A stretch of 64,000 bases of DNA from Archangium lansingense (GCF_026626635.1 NZ_JAPNKA010000001.1:3038001-3102000); one strand, 5' to 3'. Shown: positions 26,594-36,468, counted from the stretch's first letter. The notes: generated by a model from the letters alone, not told the origin. Program-made: numbers and translations.

Positions 26594-27511
26594 GTGAGCA
26601 CGGATCGCGTGGACAAGGCGTGGCAGCGCAAGGGGCTGAAGGACTACTCGACGGAGGCCATTGTCGGGACGCTCGGCCACTACGGCGTGACGGTGAGCGA
26701 GGCGGATTTCCGCCAGCTCGCCGAGAAGCAGTACCCGGCCAGTATTGCCGAGGCGTGGCTGCCTCAGTGGAAGGGCACCGGTCAGTTCGCCCCCTTCCCG
26801 TATGCCGCCGCAGGAGAGCTGTGGAAGCGCTGGCAGTCCGGTCGGCTCGCCCCGTACGAGCTCTCCGAGAGCCTCGCCCAGCTCATGGGCGCCCTCGGGC
26901 AGCTCCTCCAGGGCCTGCAGCAGGCTCCCGTTGCTTCTTCCTTCGAGCGGATGAACGAGGTGCGCAAGAGCGTGCCCGTCAATGACAAGGGCGAGCCCGA
27001 CCTCGGCTTCATGCAGGAGGCCCTGAGCGTGTTCGACGAGCGCGCCGCCCGCACCTTCGACGACCTGGCCGAGATGCTCGCCAAGGCGGGCCACGCCGAG
27101 CACGCCGAGGCCTTCGCCGACCTGGAGGAGTTCCTCCTGCCGGATCGCCGCGGCATCGCCAAGCCCATCATCCGGGCCTCCCGCGGTGAGCGCGACGCGG
27201 CGCTCGAGGACCTGCAGAAGGCGGCCACGGACAGCTCGCGTACGCCTATCTCGCGCGTGCTCGCCGTGGAGGGCCTGCTGCACCTCAAGGCCAACGACAA
27301 GGTCGCCGCAGTGGGCCGCCCCCTCCTCGAGGAGGCCGAGCGCATCCAGGACTGGCACCTCGCGCTGGATCTCGTCGCCCGCCTGGAGCACGCCTACAAG
27401 CAGCTCGGCGATAGCACCGCACTCGCGACCCTCGCCCAGGACCGCGCCCGCGTCGAGAAGGCCCACGACGAGGCCCACCCGGGCCACCGCCGTCACCAGC
27501 ATCAGCACTGA
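26594..27511 (+). CDS. Uncharacterised helical protein
   Basis: A 305-residue cytosolic protein starting at GTG 26594 with AGGAGG about 12 nt upstream. It is strongly helical. The second half (EALSVFDERAARTFDDLAEML..., then SRVLAVEGLLHLKAND and ERIQDWHLALDLVARLEHAYKQLGD) has the spacing of HEAT or TPR-like helical pairs. The C-terminus is His-rich (GHRRHQHQH), which could bind metal. I know no named family for it. Confidence 0.75.
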   Translation: MSTDRVDKAWQRKGLKDYSTEAIVGTLGHYGVTVSEADFRQLAEKQYPASIAEAWLPQWKGTGQFAPFPYAAAGELWKRWQSGRLAPYELSESLAQLMGALGQLLQGLQQAPVASSFERMNEVRKSVPVNDKGEPDLGFMQEALSVFDERAARTFDDLAEMLAKAGHAEHAEAFADLEEFLLPDRRGIAKPIIRASRGERDAALEDLQKAATDSSRTPISRVLAVEGLLHLKANDKVAAVGRPLLEEAERIQDWHLALDLVARLEHAYKQLGDSTALATLAQDRARVEKAHDEAHPGHRRHQHQH

Positions 27512-27540
27512 CCGGGAGTCATACCCTCTGCCCCCAATAT

Positions 27541-27742
27541 CCCCTCTCCCTTCGGGAGAGGGTCAGGGTGAGGGTACCCGTCACGGTGTTCCCATCCGTG
27601 GTCCCCAAGTGGGGCCACGGGTTCAACCTCGGAGTCCCGATACCCTCACCCCGTCCCTCTCCCGAGGGGAGAGGGTCTGACCCGAGTGCTCACCGTGTAG
27701 GCTCCCTCTCCCTTTGGGAGAGGGTTGGGGTGAGGGTCGTCC
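27541..27742. repeat. Three copies of a hairpin repeat between convergent genes
   Basis: Three near-identical stems, CCCTCTCCC with GGGAGAGGG and a 3-nt loop, lie at 27542-27562, 27655-27675 and 27704-27724. Copies 1 and 3 are followed by an arm of the TGAGGGT type. Copy 2 is inverted and is preceded by ACCCTCACCCC. The layout resembles REP/BIME-type extragenic repeats at transcription ends. Other copies lie at 32367-32464 and 60666-60700. Confidence 0.85.
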
Positions 27743-28339
27743 TCAATACGGGACGTCTTCCTCCGGGGGCGGTTGAGCCGCTTGTGCCTCTCCGGCGGCC
27801 TGTGCGGCCTGGATGTCCTCGGCCGTCTGTCCCCGGCGGGGCAGGGGGATGTACTTCACCTCCGGCACCGCCTCCTGCACGTCCTTCACCGGGACCACCG
27901 CCCCCACCGTCGTGTAGCGGATGGCTCCCGTCTGCGTGAAGGTGTGCCGCAGCTCGTACGACTTCGCCCTCGGAAGGAACCACTCGCGCACCGTCTTCAA
28001 CGGCAGCACGTGCAGCTCCCCCTGCGCCAGGAACACGTACACCAGCAGATCCGCGCCGCTGTAGAGGAAGCAGCCCGGCGTGTCCCGCTCCAGGTTGGAC
28101 ACCAGCTCGAAGAAGTAGCGCCGGCGGCGCGGCTGCCGGTCTCCCTTCACCTCGATGCCGCGCACCTCTCCCGAGGATAGCTCCCACAGCAGGTCCACCC
28201 CGCGGTGCTGGAAGCGCGGGTCGTCCTGCACGTCATGGACGCGGGAGCTGGGCTCGGTCGCCAATAACCAGTTCCGGGCGTATTGCACGGCCCGATCGGC
28301 CGCGCCCATCACGCCCCTCATGCTGAAGCCGCGCGCCAT
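27743..28339 (-). CDS. Uncharacterised protein with PD-(D/E)XK-like motif
   Basis: A 198-residue protein. Residues about 46-70 read RGVDLLWELSSGEVRGIEVK: an Asp followed by a beta hairpin and E-V-K, the signature layout of the PD-(D/E)XK nuclease fold. Aromatic and hydrophobic beta segments follow (YFFELVSN, CFLYSGADLLVYVFL). No partner methylase or helicase is nearby, so a restriction role is not supported. The C-terminal 35 residues are Ala/Gln/Pro-rich and likely disordered. Its start lies 3 nt after the DUF4920 gene stop, so the two form an operon. Confidence 0.65.
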   Translation of the reverse strand: MARGFSMRGVMGAADRAVQYARNWLLATEPSSRVHDVQDDPRFQHRGVDLLWELSSGEVRGIEVKGDRQPRRRRYFFELVSNLERDTPGCFLYSGADLLVYVFLAQGELHVLPLKTVREWFLPRAKSYELRHTFTQTGAIRYTTVGAVVPVKDVQEAVPEVKYIPLPRRGQTAEDIQAAQAAGEAQAAQPPPEEDVPY

Positions 28340-28342
28340 CGC

Positions 28343-28870
28343 TCAGCGGCGCAGCTCCACACCCGTGGCCACCAGCTGCACCTCGCGCGGCTTGCCGTCC
28401 GTGCCGCGCGGCACGATGGCGCCCTCTGCCTCGTAGTGCTTCGCCATCGGCTCGCTCAACTCCGTCACCTTCACCACCCCCTCCACCCGCGCCGACGAGC
28501 CGGCCGAGTCCAGCGGCACGAAGAAGCCGTAGTCCTTGAACGTCACCCGCACCCCGGCGCCCTTCGCGCCCTCGGCGAGCTCCATCCAGCAGCCCTTCTT
28601 CGCGCACGCCTTGCGCACCTCCCCCTCCACGCGAACCGTCTTGCCCTCATGCGTCTGCGGCTTCGCCAGCAGCTCGGAGAGCTTCACCGCCGGAGCCCCC
28701 TTCAACGCCTCGCCGCGCGTGAGCGTCCAGCCCGCGGTGGGCTTCGCCTCGGCGGGCGGCGGTGGGTGGGGGCAGTCCTCTTGAACGGCGGGCTTCGCGG
28801 CCGGAGGCTCGGCGAGAGCCACGAGAGGAAGGGCCAACAGCGTCAGCAGGGCAGAGCGGAAGGTCTTCAT
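28343..28870 (-). CDS. DUF4920 domain periplasmic protein
   Basis: A 175-residue protein with a cleavable signal peptide (MKTFRSALLTLLALPLVALA) and a Pro/Ala linker. The rest is the DUF4920 beta-barrel-like domain, recognised by HEGKTVRVEGEVRKACAKKGCWMEL and the VTFKDYGFFVPLD block. The two Cys (ACAKKGCW) are a conserved pair in this family and may bind metal or form a disulphide. Function unknown. It is transcribed with the downstream PD-(D/E)XK-like gene. Confidence 0.82.
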   Translation of the reverse strand: MKTFRSALLTLLALPLVALAEPPAAKPAVQEDCPHPPPPAEAKPTAGWTLTRGEALKGAPAVKLSELLAKPQTHEGKTVRVEGEVRKACAKKGCWMELAEGAKGAGVRVTFKDYGFFVPLDSAGSSARVEGVVKVTELSEPMAKHYEAEGAIVPRGTDGKPREVQLVATGVELRR

Positions 28871-28936
28871 CCCCCACCGATAGCTCGAAGCCTTTGTCCG
28901 GGCAAGGCGCCCGCCATCCCGGTTACACTACCCAAC

Positions 28937-29368
28937 GTGAAGGTCACCCTCCCCAAGCCCAACCGCACCTTCGGCCCGGCCGACATGCTCGGTCTCGTGG
29001 GCCTCGTTGGATTGCTCATCGCCCGCTACATCCCTGTGGCCAGGCTCATCCCCTTCTGGGGCTGTGCCCTGCGCGAGACGACGGGCTGGCCGTGTTTCGG
29101 CTGCGGACTGACGCGGGTGGCCGACCGGGTGGCCCACTTCAACCTTCCCGGAGCCTGGGATGCCAACCCGCTCGGGACGCTGGCCGCCCTCTTCTTCGCC
29201 CTCATGGTCGTGGTGACGGTACTGCACCTCGTCTTCGCCATGCCCATCCCCCAGCTTCACCTGTCTCCCACCGAGTGGCACCGGGCCCGCATCGCCGCCG
29301 TCACCGTCATCTTGCTCAACTACGCCTGGGTGGTGGTGAAGACGAAGTTCCCCCACCTGCTCGCCTAG
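28937..29368 (+). CDS. DUF2752 membrane protein
   Basis: About 143 residues with three predicted helices. The family mark is the Cys-rich loop TGWPCFGCGLTRV (CP-x-CG-x-TR in most members, here PCFGCGLTR). Function unknown; members often accompany small membrane or lipid-metabolism genes. The start is GTG 28937, with the ATG at 28985 as an alternative. It is 9 bp upstream of plsY on the same strand. Confidence 0.8.
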   Translation: MKVTLPKPNRTFGPADMLGLVGLVGLLIARYIPVARLIPFWGCALRETTGWPCFGCGLTRVADRVAHFNLPGAWDANPLGTLAALFFALMVVVTVLHLVFAMPIPQLHLSPTEWHRARIAAVTVILLNYAWVVVKTKFPHLLA

Positions 29369-29377
29369 GACGCTCCC

Positions 29378-29959
<582 letters not shown>

Positions 29960-31138
29960 CTTCTCGGTGCCCCCGCGCGGCGAATAGCCCAGCAGCGTGC
30001 AGGCGATGGGGCCGTTCCACAGATCGCGGCGGCTCCGGGGCCGTGAATGGAATGCGCTCTCGAAGGCCGGGTTGCCCGAGAGCACCCAGACGCGCCAGCC
30101 CGCCTGCGCCCGCAGGCTGTCCCCCAGCTTGAAGTAGAAGCTCTTCATCCCCTTCTGCCCGCCCGAGCCCAGCCGGTCTCCATAGGGCGGATTGGTGATG
30201 AGCAGGCCGCCCGAGGCGGGGAGGGGAGGCAGCTTCGTCGCATCGCCCTCCTCGAGTTGAATCTCCTCGGCCAGCTTCGCCGCCTTCACGTTGCGCCGTG
30301 CCGCCTCCAGCGCCTCGGGGTCCTTGTCGAAGCCAAGAATCGGGACGGTCACCTTGCGCTCGTTGCGGCGGGCATCCGCGCGCAGATCCTCGAGCAGCTC
30401 CCGGGCCCGTGCACCCAGGTGCGGCCACTTCTCCACCGCGAAGTCCCGGGCGATGCCCGGCGCGCGCCTGCGGGCGATGAGGCCGCCCTCGATGAGGATG
30501 GTCCCCGAGCCGCACATCGGGTCCACCAGCGCCTCCTCGCCCGTGTAGCCCGCTGCACGCAGCAGGGCCGCGGCCAGCGTCTCCTTCAGCGGCGCCGGGG
30601 TGGGGCGCACCCGGTAGCCTCGGCGGTGCAGGGGCTCACCACACAGGTCCAGCGAGAGCGACAGCCGCTCGCGCACCAGGTGGGCAACCACGCGCACGTC
30701 CGGATTCCGAGGGTCCACGTCCGGCCGCGCTCCCATCTTGTCGCGCATCCGGTCCACCACCGCGTCCTTCACCTTCAGCGCCACGAAGCCCGTATGGCTG
30801 TGCTCGCTGTCCTTCAGCGTCGCCTCCACCGCGAAGGTGGTCTCCGGCGTGAGGTGCTCCTCCCAAGGGACGCTGGCCACCGCCTCGTACAGGCCCTCGG
30901 CGCCATGGGCCTCGAACTCACCCAGTGGGTACAGCACGCGCATGGCGATGCGCGACCAGAGGCATACCATCAGCGCCTCGTCGAGCGAGGCCAGGAAGCG
31001 CACCCCGCCCCGGTCCTGCCGGATACGGCGCGCTCCGAGCTCCTTCAGCTCCTCGGCAAGGAGGTCCTCGGTACCGCGGGCGGTGGTCGCAAAGAGGGCG
31101 AGACGTTCAGCCATAGGGCGCTCGCCTTATCAAGCTGC

Positions 31139-31438
31139 TCACCGCGCTACCACCTCGTACATGCTGAAGGTGGCGTCCTGCCGGGCGCTGGCCGCCTTGG
31201 TCGCCTTGAAATCCTCCGACTGGAAGTAGGCCTTCATGCACTCGCGGTCCCTCCAGCGCGTCACCAGCAGGAACTCGGGCTCCGGCTCGAAGGAGCGCAG
31301 CACCTCCAGCCCGAGGAACCCCTCGTACTGGTCCACCTTGCGCGAGCGTTCCCGGAACGAGGCTTCCAGGCGCTCGGCCTCCTCCGCGGACGTCCGGAAG
31401 CGATTGATGGTGACGATCATCGTGGAAGCAACGGTCAT
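31139..31438 (-). CDS. Antibiotic biosynthesis monooxygenase (ABM) domain protein
   Basis: A 99-residue protein with the ABM fold: IVTINRFRT at the first strand, a helix (AERLEASFRERSRK), the GFLGLEVLRS strand and EFLLVTRWRDRECMKAYFQSEDF. Such proteins are dimeric; some oxidise quinones and some, like IsdG, degrade haem. The residues needed to decide are not clear. The start may be ATG 31438 or 31420. Confidence 0.83.
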   Translation of the reverse strand: MTVASTMIVTINRFRTSAEEAERLEASFRERSRKVDQYEGFLGLEVLRSFEPEPEFLLVTRWRDRECMKAYFQSEDFKATKAASARQDATFSMYEVVAR

Positions 31439-31476
31439 GAGCGGGATTTGTATCCTGCCTATACTCCCCCACGCGC

Positions 31477-32355
31477 ATGAGCCTTCAAGTCCTCCCTCCC
31501 ATGGCCCGCGTGCACGGCACGCACGTCTGGTTGCCCCGGCCGGAGGGGTTCGTCGACACCCCCCAGTTCCCCGGAATGGGTGACCCGCGCAGCGGCGCCG
31601 TCATCGCGGTGACGGAGCTGCCCGATCCGTACTCAGCGCTCGCCAGGGGGCTCACAGGTGAGCAGCTGGCGTCCCAGGGGATCCGGCTGCTCACCCGTGA
31701 GCCACTGCGAGCGGGAGTTCATGAGGGGACGCTCCTTCACGTCGAGCAGGAGCAGCGGGGCATCCTCTTCGACAAGTGGATGGCTGTCTTGGGCGGTATG
31801 CGCAGCTCGGTGATGGTGGTGGCGAGCTGCCGTGCGGAGCGTGCCTCCTCGCTCTCTTCCTGGCTGCGCGCCCTGGTCATGGCGGCCCGCTGGGAGCCCG
31901 AGTCGGACTCGCCCGGCCTTCCGCCCTTTTTGCTCGACGCGCCTTCTGGCTTCCAGCCCGCCCAGCGCATCCAGCATGGCGTGCTCTTCACCCAGAGCGG
32001 CCGGGTGCCCGGTCCCGGCAGTGAGGCCCCCTATCTCATCGTCACCCCGCTGTCTGTTCCCTCGAGCTCGATCTCCCCACGCGAGCTGTCTGAGCTATCG
32101 CTGGAGCGCATGCCGGGCGTCGAGGCGGTGGAACTCGAGTCGGCCGGGCCCGTGCTGGCGAGCGGAATGCGCGGGTACGAGTTGGTGGCCCTCGGCAGGG
32201 AGCGCGATACGGGCCGTGCCCTCGTCGTCTATCAGCTCCTGCTGGCGGGCCCCGCGGGCTTCGTGCTCGTCCAGGGCCGGGCCAGCGCGGTTGCGAGGAA
32301 CGAGATGCTGCCGCAGATGCAGTCGGCGGCTCGCAGCGTGCGCCGGACGGGGTAG
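31477..32355 (+). CDS. Uncharacterised soluble protein
   Basis: A 292-residue protein with no signal peptide. The first half (HVWLPRPEGFVDTPQFPGMGDPRSGAVIAVTELPDPYSAL) resembles DcrB/PsbP-like beta-sheet domains by layout, and the second half repeats a similar strand pattern (YLIVTPLSVPSSS..., GMRGYELVALGRERDTGRALVVYQLLL). It may be a tandem duplication of one fold. This is an impression from the pattern only. Confidence 0.65.
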   Translation: MSLQVLPPMARVHGTHVWLPRPEGFVDTPQFPGMGDPRSGAVIAVTELPDPYSALARGLTGEQLASQGIRLLTREPLRAGVHEGTLLHVEQEQRGILFDKWMAVLGGMRSSVMVVASCRAERASSLSSWLRALVMAARWEPESDSPGLPPFLLDAPSGFQPAQRIQHGVLFTQSGRVPGPGSEAPYLIVTPLSVPSSSISPRELSELSLERMPGVEAVELESAGPVLASGMRGYELVALGRERDTGRALVVYQLLLAGPAGFVLVQGRASAVARNEMLPQMQSAARSVRRTG

Positions 32356-32365
32356 GCCCAGGTTG

Positions 32366-32464
32366 ACCCTCACCCCGACCCTCTCCCAGAGGGAGAGGGG
32401 GTTTACAGTGAGCCAACCTGGGGTCCAGATACCCTCACCCCGACCCTCTCCCGAGGGGAGAGGG
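32366..32464. repeat. Two direct copies of the hairpin repeat
   Basis: Two copies in the same orientation, stems at 32379-32399 and 32444-32464 (CCCTCTCCC / GGGAGAGGG, 3-nt loops), each preceded by ACCCTCACCCCGA. They fill the gap between the convergent 31477 gene and ftsK. Same family as at 27541-27742. Confidence 0.85.
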
Positions 32465-32497
32465 AGAAGTTGGGAGAGAGAGTAGGGGGGCTCCGGG

Positions 32498-35400
32498 TTA
32501 GATGGCCCCGGCTCCGGGCATTTCGCCCACGCCACGGATGAGCACCTCGCGCGGCTTGGCCCCGTCCGCTGGGCCCACGACTCCGTCGCGCTCCATGCGC
32601 TCGATCATTCGCGCCGCCCGGTTGTAGCCGATACGCATCTTGCGCTGGAGCATCGAGATGGACACCGCCCTCATCTCGCTCACCGTCGCCAGTGCCTGGT
32701 CGTACAGCTCGTCGGACAGCTCGTCCTCCTCTCCACCGCCGCCCTCGCCCTCCTCCTCGCGCGGCTTGAGGATGGACTCGTCGTAGACGGGCTTGCCCTG
32801 CGCCTTGAGGTGGTCCACCGCCTGCTTGATCTCATGCTCCGAGACGAAGGCGCCGTGCACGCGCTGCAGGTGCGCGCTCGTGGGCGGCATGATGAGCATG
32901 TCGCCCATGCCCAGCAGCGCCTCGGCACCCACCGTACCCAGAATCGTCATCGAGTCCGGCTTCGAGCGCAGCATGAAGCTGATACGCGTGGGGAAGTTGG
33001 CCTTGATGATGCCCGTGACGACGTCCGTGGACGGGCGCTGCGTGGCCACCATCAAGTGAATGCCGGCTGCTCGAGCCATCTGCGCCAGGCGTGCCACGTA
33101 CGTCTCCACCTCGCGGCTGGCCACCATCATCAGGTCCGCCAGCTCATCGATGATGACCACGATGTAGGGCAGCTTCTTCCACTCCCTCTTCTCCTCCCGC
33201 GACGACTCCGACTCCCCGGCGGCTTCGAGCGCGGCCTCCACGGCGTCCGACATCCCATCGTCGTCCTCGTCCTCGCCCGCAGCCTGGACGCTCTCCGGCT
33301 CCTCCTCGGGCTCGGGCAGGGCCTCGCGCAGGTCCTCCAGGTCATCCTTGGGCGCGGCGACTCCAGGGCCCGTGCTGGCGCTGGCGGACACCGGCTCCTC
33401 GATGATGGCGTCCTCCGGGGTGGCCACGTCCACCACGACCACCTTCTTGGGCTTCTTCGGCGCGGCCTTCTTCGCGGACTCCTCGGCCGGCTTCGCGGAG
33501 GACTTCTCGGCGTCCTGCGTCTCCACGAACTTGTTGAAGCCGGCGATGTTGCGCACGCCCGCCTCGGACAGCATCTGGTAGCGCCGCTCCATCTCCTCCA
33601 CGGCCCAGCGCAGCGCGAGCGCCGCCTTCTTCGGGTCCGTCACCACCGGCAGCAGCAGATGCGGAATGCCCTCGTACACCGAGAGCTCAAGCATCTTCGG
33701 GTCCACCATGATGAAGCGGACCTCCTCCGGCGTGGACTTCAGGAGGATGCTCATGATCATCGAGTTCACCGCCACGGACTTACCGGAGCCGGTGGTACCT
33801 GCGATGAGCAGGTGGGGCGCCTTGGCCAGGTCGAAGACGTACGGCATGCCTTCGATGTCCTTGCCCACGCACATGGTCAGCCTGCTGGCCGACTTCTGGA
33901 AGACGTCCTGCTCGGCGATCTCCTTCAGGTAGACCGTCTCGCGGTCGCGGTTGGGCACCTCGATGCCCACCACGCCCTTGCCGGGGATGGGCGCGACGAT
34001 GCGCACCCGCATGGCCTCCATGGCCATGGCCAGGTCGTCCTGGAGCGCGGCAATCTTGCTCACCTTGATGCCGGGCCCCGGGAGGAACTCGTACATGGTG
34101 ACCACGGGACCGGGACGGATCTCCACCACCTCGCCGGAGATGCCGAAGTCGGCCAGCTTGGCGCGCAGCTTCTCCGCCGTGGTGAGGAAGGCCTCCTTGT
34201 CGAGCGCCGAGCGCTCCTTCTTCTCGATCTCCAGCACGTCCAGCGGGGGCAGCGAGAAGCTGGTGCGGCCACCCACGAACTGGAACTGCTCCTGGTCCTT
34301 CTTCTTGACGACAGCGGTGGGCTTGGGCGGAGCCTTGGGCTCCACGATGAGCGGTGTACGCGCCGCCAGCGCCGAGGGCGGAGCCGGTATGATGGCAGCG
34401 GGCGAGGCCGGAGCCTGGGCCGCCAGAGCGGGCGCCGCAGCTACGGGCGGAGCGGCCACCGCGGGCTCGGAGACCTGCGCGGCGGCGGGCGTCTCGGAGG
34501 CCGGGCCGGTGACGATGTTCGGCAGCTTGCCACGCTTGCCCTTCGCGGCGTCGGCCGGAGTCGCCGTAGGCGCGGCGGGGACGTTGGGCACCGCGTTGGC
34601 GGCAGTCGAGGGCGACAAGAAGGACGCCCATACCGGATCTGCTCCCTGCGCCGGGCGCGCGGGCGCGGCCGGAGGGGTCACGATGACGGGCTGACCAACG
34701 GGAGCCTCGAGCTTCTTCTCCCGCGCCTCGCGAGCGGCCTGCTTCGTGGCTTCGCGCACGTCCTTGGCAGCCTGCTTCGCCGCGGTGGTGCGCTCCTTCT
34801 CCTCCTGGCGGGCCAGCCGCACGGCCTCCTCGGCCATGGCCTCTTGCTCGGCCTCCTCGGCCTCGAGAGCCAGACGCTCGGCCTCCTCCAGCTCGGCCTC
34901 CTCCTCCTCGAGCTGCGCGAGGAAGGCGTCCTCCTCCTCCTTATCCTTGGCGGCGCGCTCCTGGCGCTCCTTGTAGGCCTCCTTCTGCTGCTCCCAGAAG
35001 ACGAGGGCGTTTTCCTGCACGCGCCGGCCGAGCACACTGGCCCCGGCCCACGCCAGCGAGCACAGCTTGAGGAAGGTGTACTGGGTGCCAACGATGAGCG
35101 CGGCGGCGCACACCGTGGTCACCAGGATGATGGTGCCGACGGTGGAGAACAGCCCCACCAGCATGCCGCCGAGCGTGGCGCCGACGAAGCCCCCAGGGGG
35201 ATGGGCCTGGCCGGGCTGGGTACCAATGAAGAGCTGGGCCAGCACCGCGCCGCTCAGGGTGAGCAGGACAAAGGCCACCAGCTGCGGCCAGCGGCGCCGC
35301 TCCCGGCTGCCGACGAAGACGACCATGGCGGCATAGACGCCACATAGCGGGAGCAGATAGGCCCACATTCCGAGCATGCCCCGCAGGCCCTCGGCGACGA

Positions 35401-35647
35401 GGTGGCCCATGGGTCCCACCGCGTTCTCGAAGCCGGGGCCCCTGCGATCCTTCGCGCTGAAGGTGGCCACCGACACCAACGACAGTATCGAGACGGCCAG
35501 CAGGAACAGGCCCAGCAGCGCCCGTTGGCCGGGCCCTGCCTCTTCCATTCCTTTCTGCGCCTTCTTCTCCGCCAGTGCCTTGCGGCGCGTGGCGATCTCC
35601 TGCCGCGAAAGGACCGACTTCTCCGCTCTGGCCTTCCGTTCCGCCAT
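32498..35647 (-). CDS. ftsK: DNA translocase FtsK/SpoIIIE
   Basis: A 1049-residue septal motor that pumps chromosome ends and supports dimer resolution. In order: four membrane helices (about 40-200), an Ala/Glu/Lys-rich coiled-coil (about 215-310), an Ala/Pro-rich linker (to about 450), the alpha and beta motor domains with Walker A GTTGSGKS (about 617) and Walker B VVIIDELADL (about 830), and the C-terminal winged-helix gamma domain (SISMLQRKMRIGYNRAARMIERM, about 985-1030). Between Walker A and B sits a long insert (about 707-820), Lys/Ala-rich then acidic. The ATG at 35647 begins the conserved start. Confidence 0.95.
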   Translation of the reverse strand: MAERKARAEKSVLSRQEIATRRKALAEKKAQKGMEEAGPGQRALLGLFLLAVSILSLVSVATFSAKDRRGPGFENAVGPMGHLVAEGLRGMLGMWAYLLPLCGVYAAMVVFVGSRERRRWPQLVAFVLLTLSGAVLAQLFIGTQPGQAHPPGGFVGATLGGMLVGLFSTVGTIILVTTVCAAALIVGTQYTFLKLCSLAWAGASVLGRRVQENALVFWEQQKEAYKERQERAAKDKEEEDAFLAQLEEEEAELEEAERLALEAEEAEQEAMAEEAVRLARQEEKERTTAAKQAAKDVREATKQAAREAREKKLEAPVGQPVIVTPPAAPARPAQGADPVWASFLSPSTAANAVPNVPAAPTATPADAAKGKRGKLPNIVTGPASETPAAAQVSEPAVAAPPVAAAPALAAQAPASPAAIIPAPPSALAARTPLIVEPKAPPKPTAVVKKKDQEQFQFVGGRTSFSLPPLDVLEIEKKERSALDKEAFLTTAEKLRAKLADFGISGEVVEIRPGPVVTMYEFLPGPGIKVSKIAALQDDLAMAMEAMRVRIVAPIPGKGVVGIEVPNRDRETVYLKEIAEQDVFQKSASRLTMCVGKDIEGMPYVFDLAKAPHLLIAGTTGSGKSVAVNSMIMSILLKSTPEEVRFIMVDPKMLELSVYEGIPHLLLPVVTDPKKAALALRWAVEEMERRYQMLSEAGVRNIAGFNKFVETQDAEKSSAKPAEESAKKAAPKKPKKVVVVDVATPEDAIIEEPVSASASTGPGVAAPKDDLEDLREALPEPEEEPESVQAAGEDEDDDGMSDAVEAALEAAGESESSREEKREWKKLPYIVVIIDELADLMMVASREVETYVARLAQMARAAGIHLMVATQRPSTDVVTGIIKANFPTRISFMLRSKPDSMTILGTVGAEALLGMGDMLIMPPTSAHLQRVHGAFVSEHEIKQAVDHLKAQGKPVYDESILKPREEEGEGGGGEEDELSDELYDQALATVSEMRAVSISMLQRKMRIGYNRAARMIERMERDGVVGPADGAKPREVLIRGVGEMPGAGAI

Positions 35648-35830
35648 GACTTCCTCACACTCCCCGTAGCGGGCTGTAGCAGCCGTCCGCGGAGTGTAGG
35701 GAGGGAGGGGGGCCGGTCAATTTTCCGGCTGGTCGTCCAGAGGTACACGTCGCTACCACTTTGAGGCACCAGCGGGGGGCGGAGCATGTATGGTGCCCTC
35801 GCCGAGTACCAAGCCAAGGAGACCTACATC

Positions 35831-36160
35831 ATGGCCACCCAGGACAAGCCGTCGTCGACCGAAGAGGAGTACTTCGCGCGCGAGGAGATTGAAAAGAAGC
35901 GCAAGCTGGCCATCGAGCAGTCCCAGTCGCTGGCCGCCCAGCAGCGCGAGGAGCTCAAGAAGCTGCACTACATGAAGTGCCCCAAGTGCGGCATGGACCT
36001 GCAGGCGCTCAAGCGGGGCGATGTCGAGATCGACACCTGCTTCAACTGCCACGGCATCTTCCTGGACGGGGGCGAGCTGGAGCGGCTCCAGCACCAGATG
36101 TCGCACGAGAAGGATGGCCGGTGGATGGGCGCCGTCCTCAACCTCTTCAAGGGCAAGTAG
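35831..36160 (+). CDS. Zinc-ribbon (TFIIB-like) protein
   Basis: A 109-residue protein. A helical, charged first half (EEEYFAREEIEKKRKLAIEQ...) is followed by the zf-TFIIB motif: MKCPKCGMDLQ...IDTCFNCHGIFLDGGELERL, with the C-x2-C and C-x2-C zinc ligands. Such proteins are common near housekeeping genes in myxobacteria; function unknown. The ATG at 35831 has AAGGAGA at good spacing, so the ATG at 35786 is not used. It lies 20 bp upstream of gatC and may head that operon. Confidence 0.85.
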   Translation: MATQDKPSSTEEEYFAREEIEKKRKLAIEQSQSLAAQQREELKKLHYMKCPKCGMDLQALKRGDVEIDTCFNCHGIFLDGGELERLQHQMSHEKDGRWMGAVLNLFKGK

Positions 36161-36180
36161 TTCGGTAGGAGGCCCGCTCC

Positions 36181-36468
36181 ATGAAGCTCACCGTCGAGCA
36201 GGTTCGTCATGTGGCCACCCTGGCCCGGCTGTCGCTCTCGTCCGAGGAGGAGGAGCGCTATGCCACGCAGCTCTCTGCCATCCTCGATGCAGTGGCGCAG
36301 CTCCAGGAGCTCGACGTGAGCGGAGTGGAGCCCACCTCGCACGCCACGCTCGCGTCCTCGCTGCTGCGCGAGGACGTGATGCGGCCCTCGCTGCCACCGG
36401 AGAAGTCGCTGGCCAATGCGCCGGCCAAGGTGGGCACCAGCTTCGCCGTTCCGAAGATTTTGGAGTGA
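36181..36468 (+). CDS. gatC: Glutamyl/aspartyl-tRNA amidotransferase subunit C
   Basis: A 95-residue subunit that stabilises the GatCAB complex. It has the family opening [26 protein letters not shown], the [21 protein letters not shown] segment and the [15 protein letters not shown] tail that wraps around GatA. Normal length. gatA starts 4 nt after its stop codon. Confidence 0.96.
   Translation: MKLTVEQVRHVATLARLSLSSEEEERYATQLSAILDAVAQLQELDVSGVEPTSHATLASSLLREDVMRPSLPPEKSLANAPAKVGTSFAVPKILE

Noticed and set aside
27541..27742. CRISPR array
   Set aside because: Only three short hairpins, of mixed orientation and unequal spacing; no repeat-spacer pattern and no cas genes.
32810..35347. Plus-strand ORF of 845 residues
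   Set aside because: Shadow of ftsK; the composition is repeated His/Arg/Leu/Gly and no family motif is seen.
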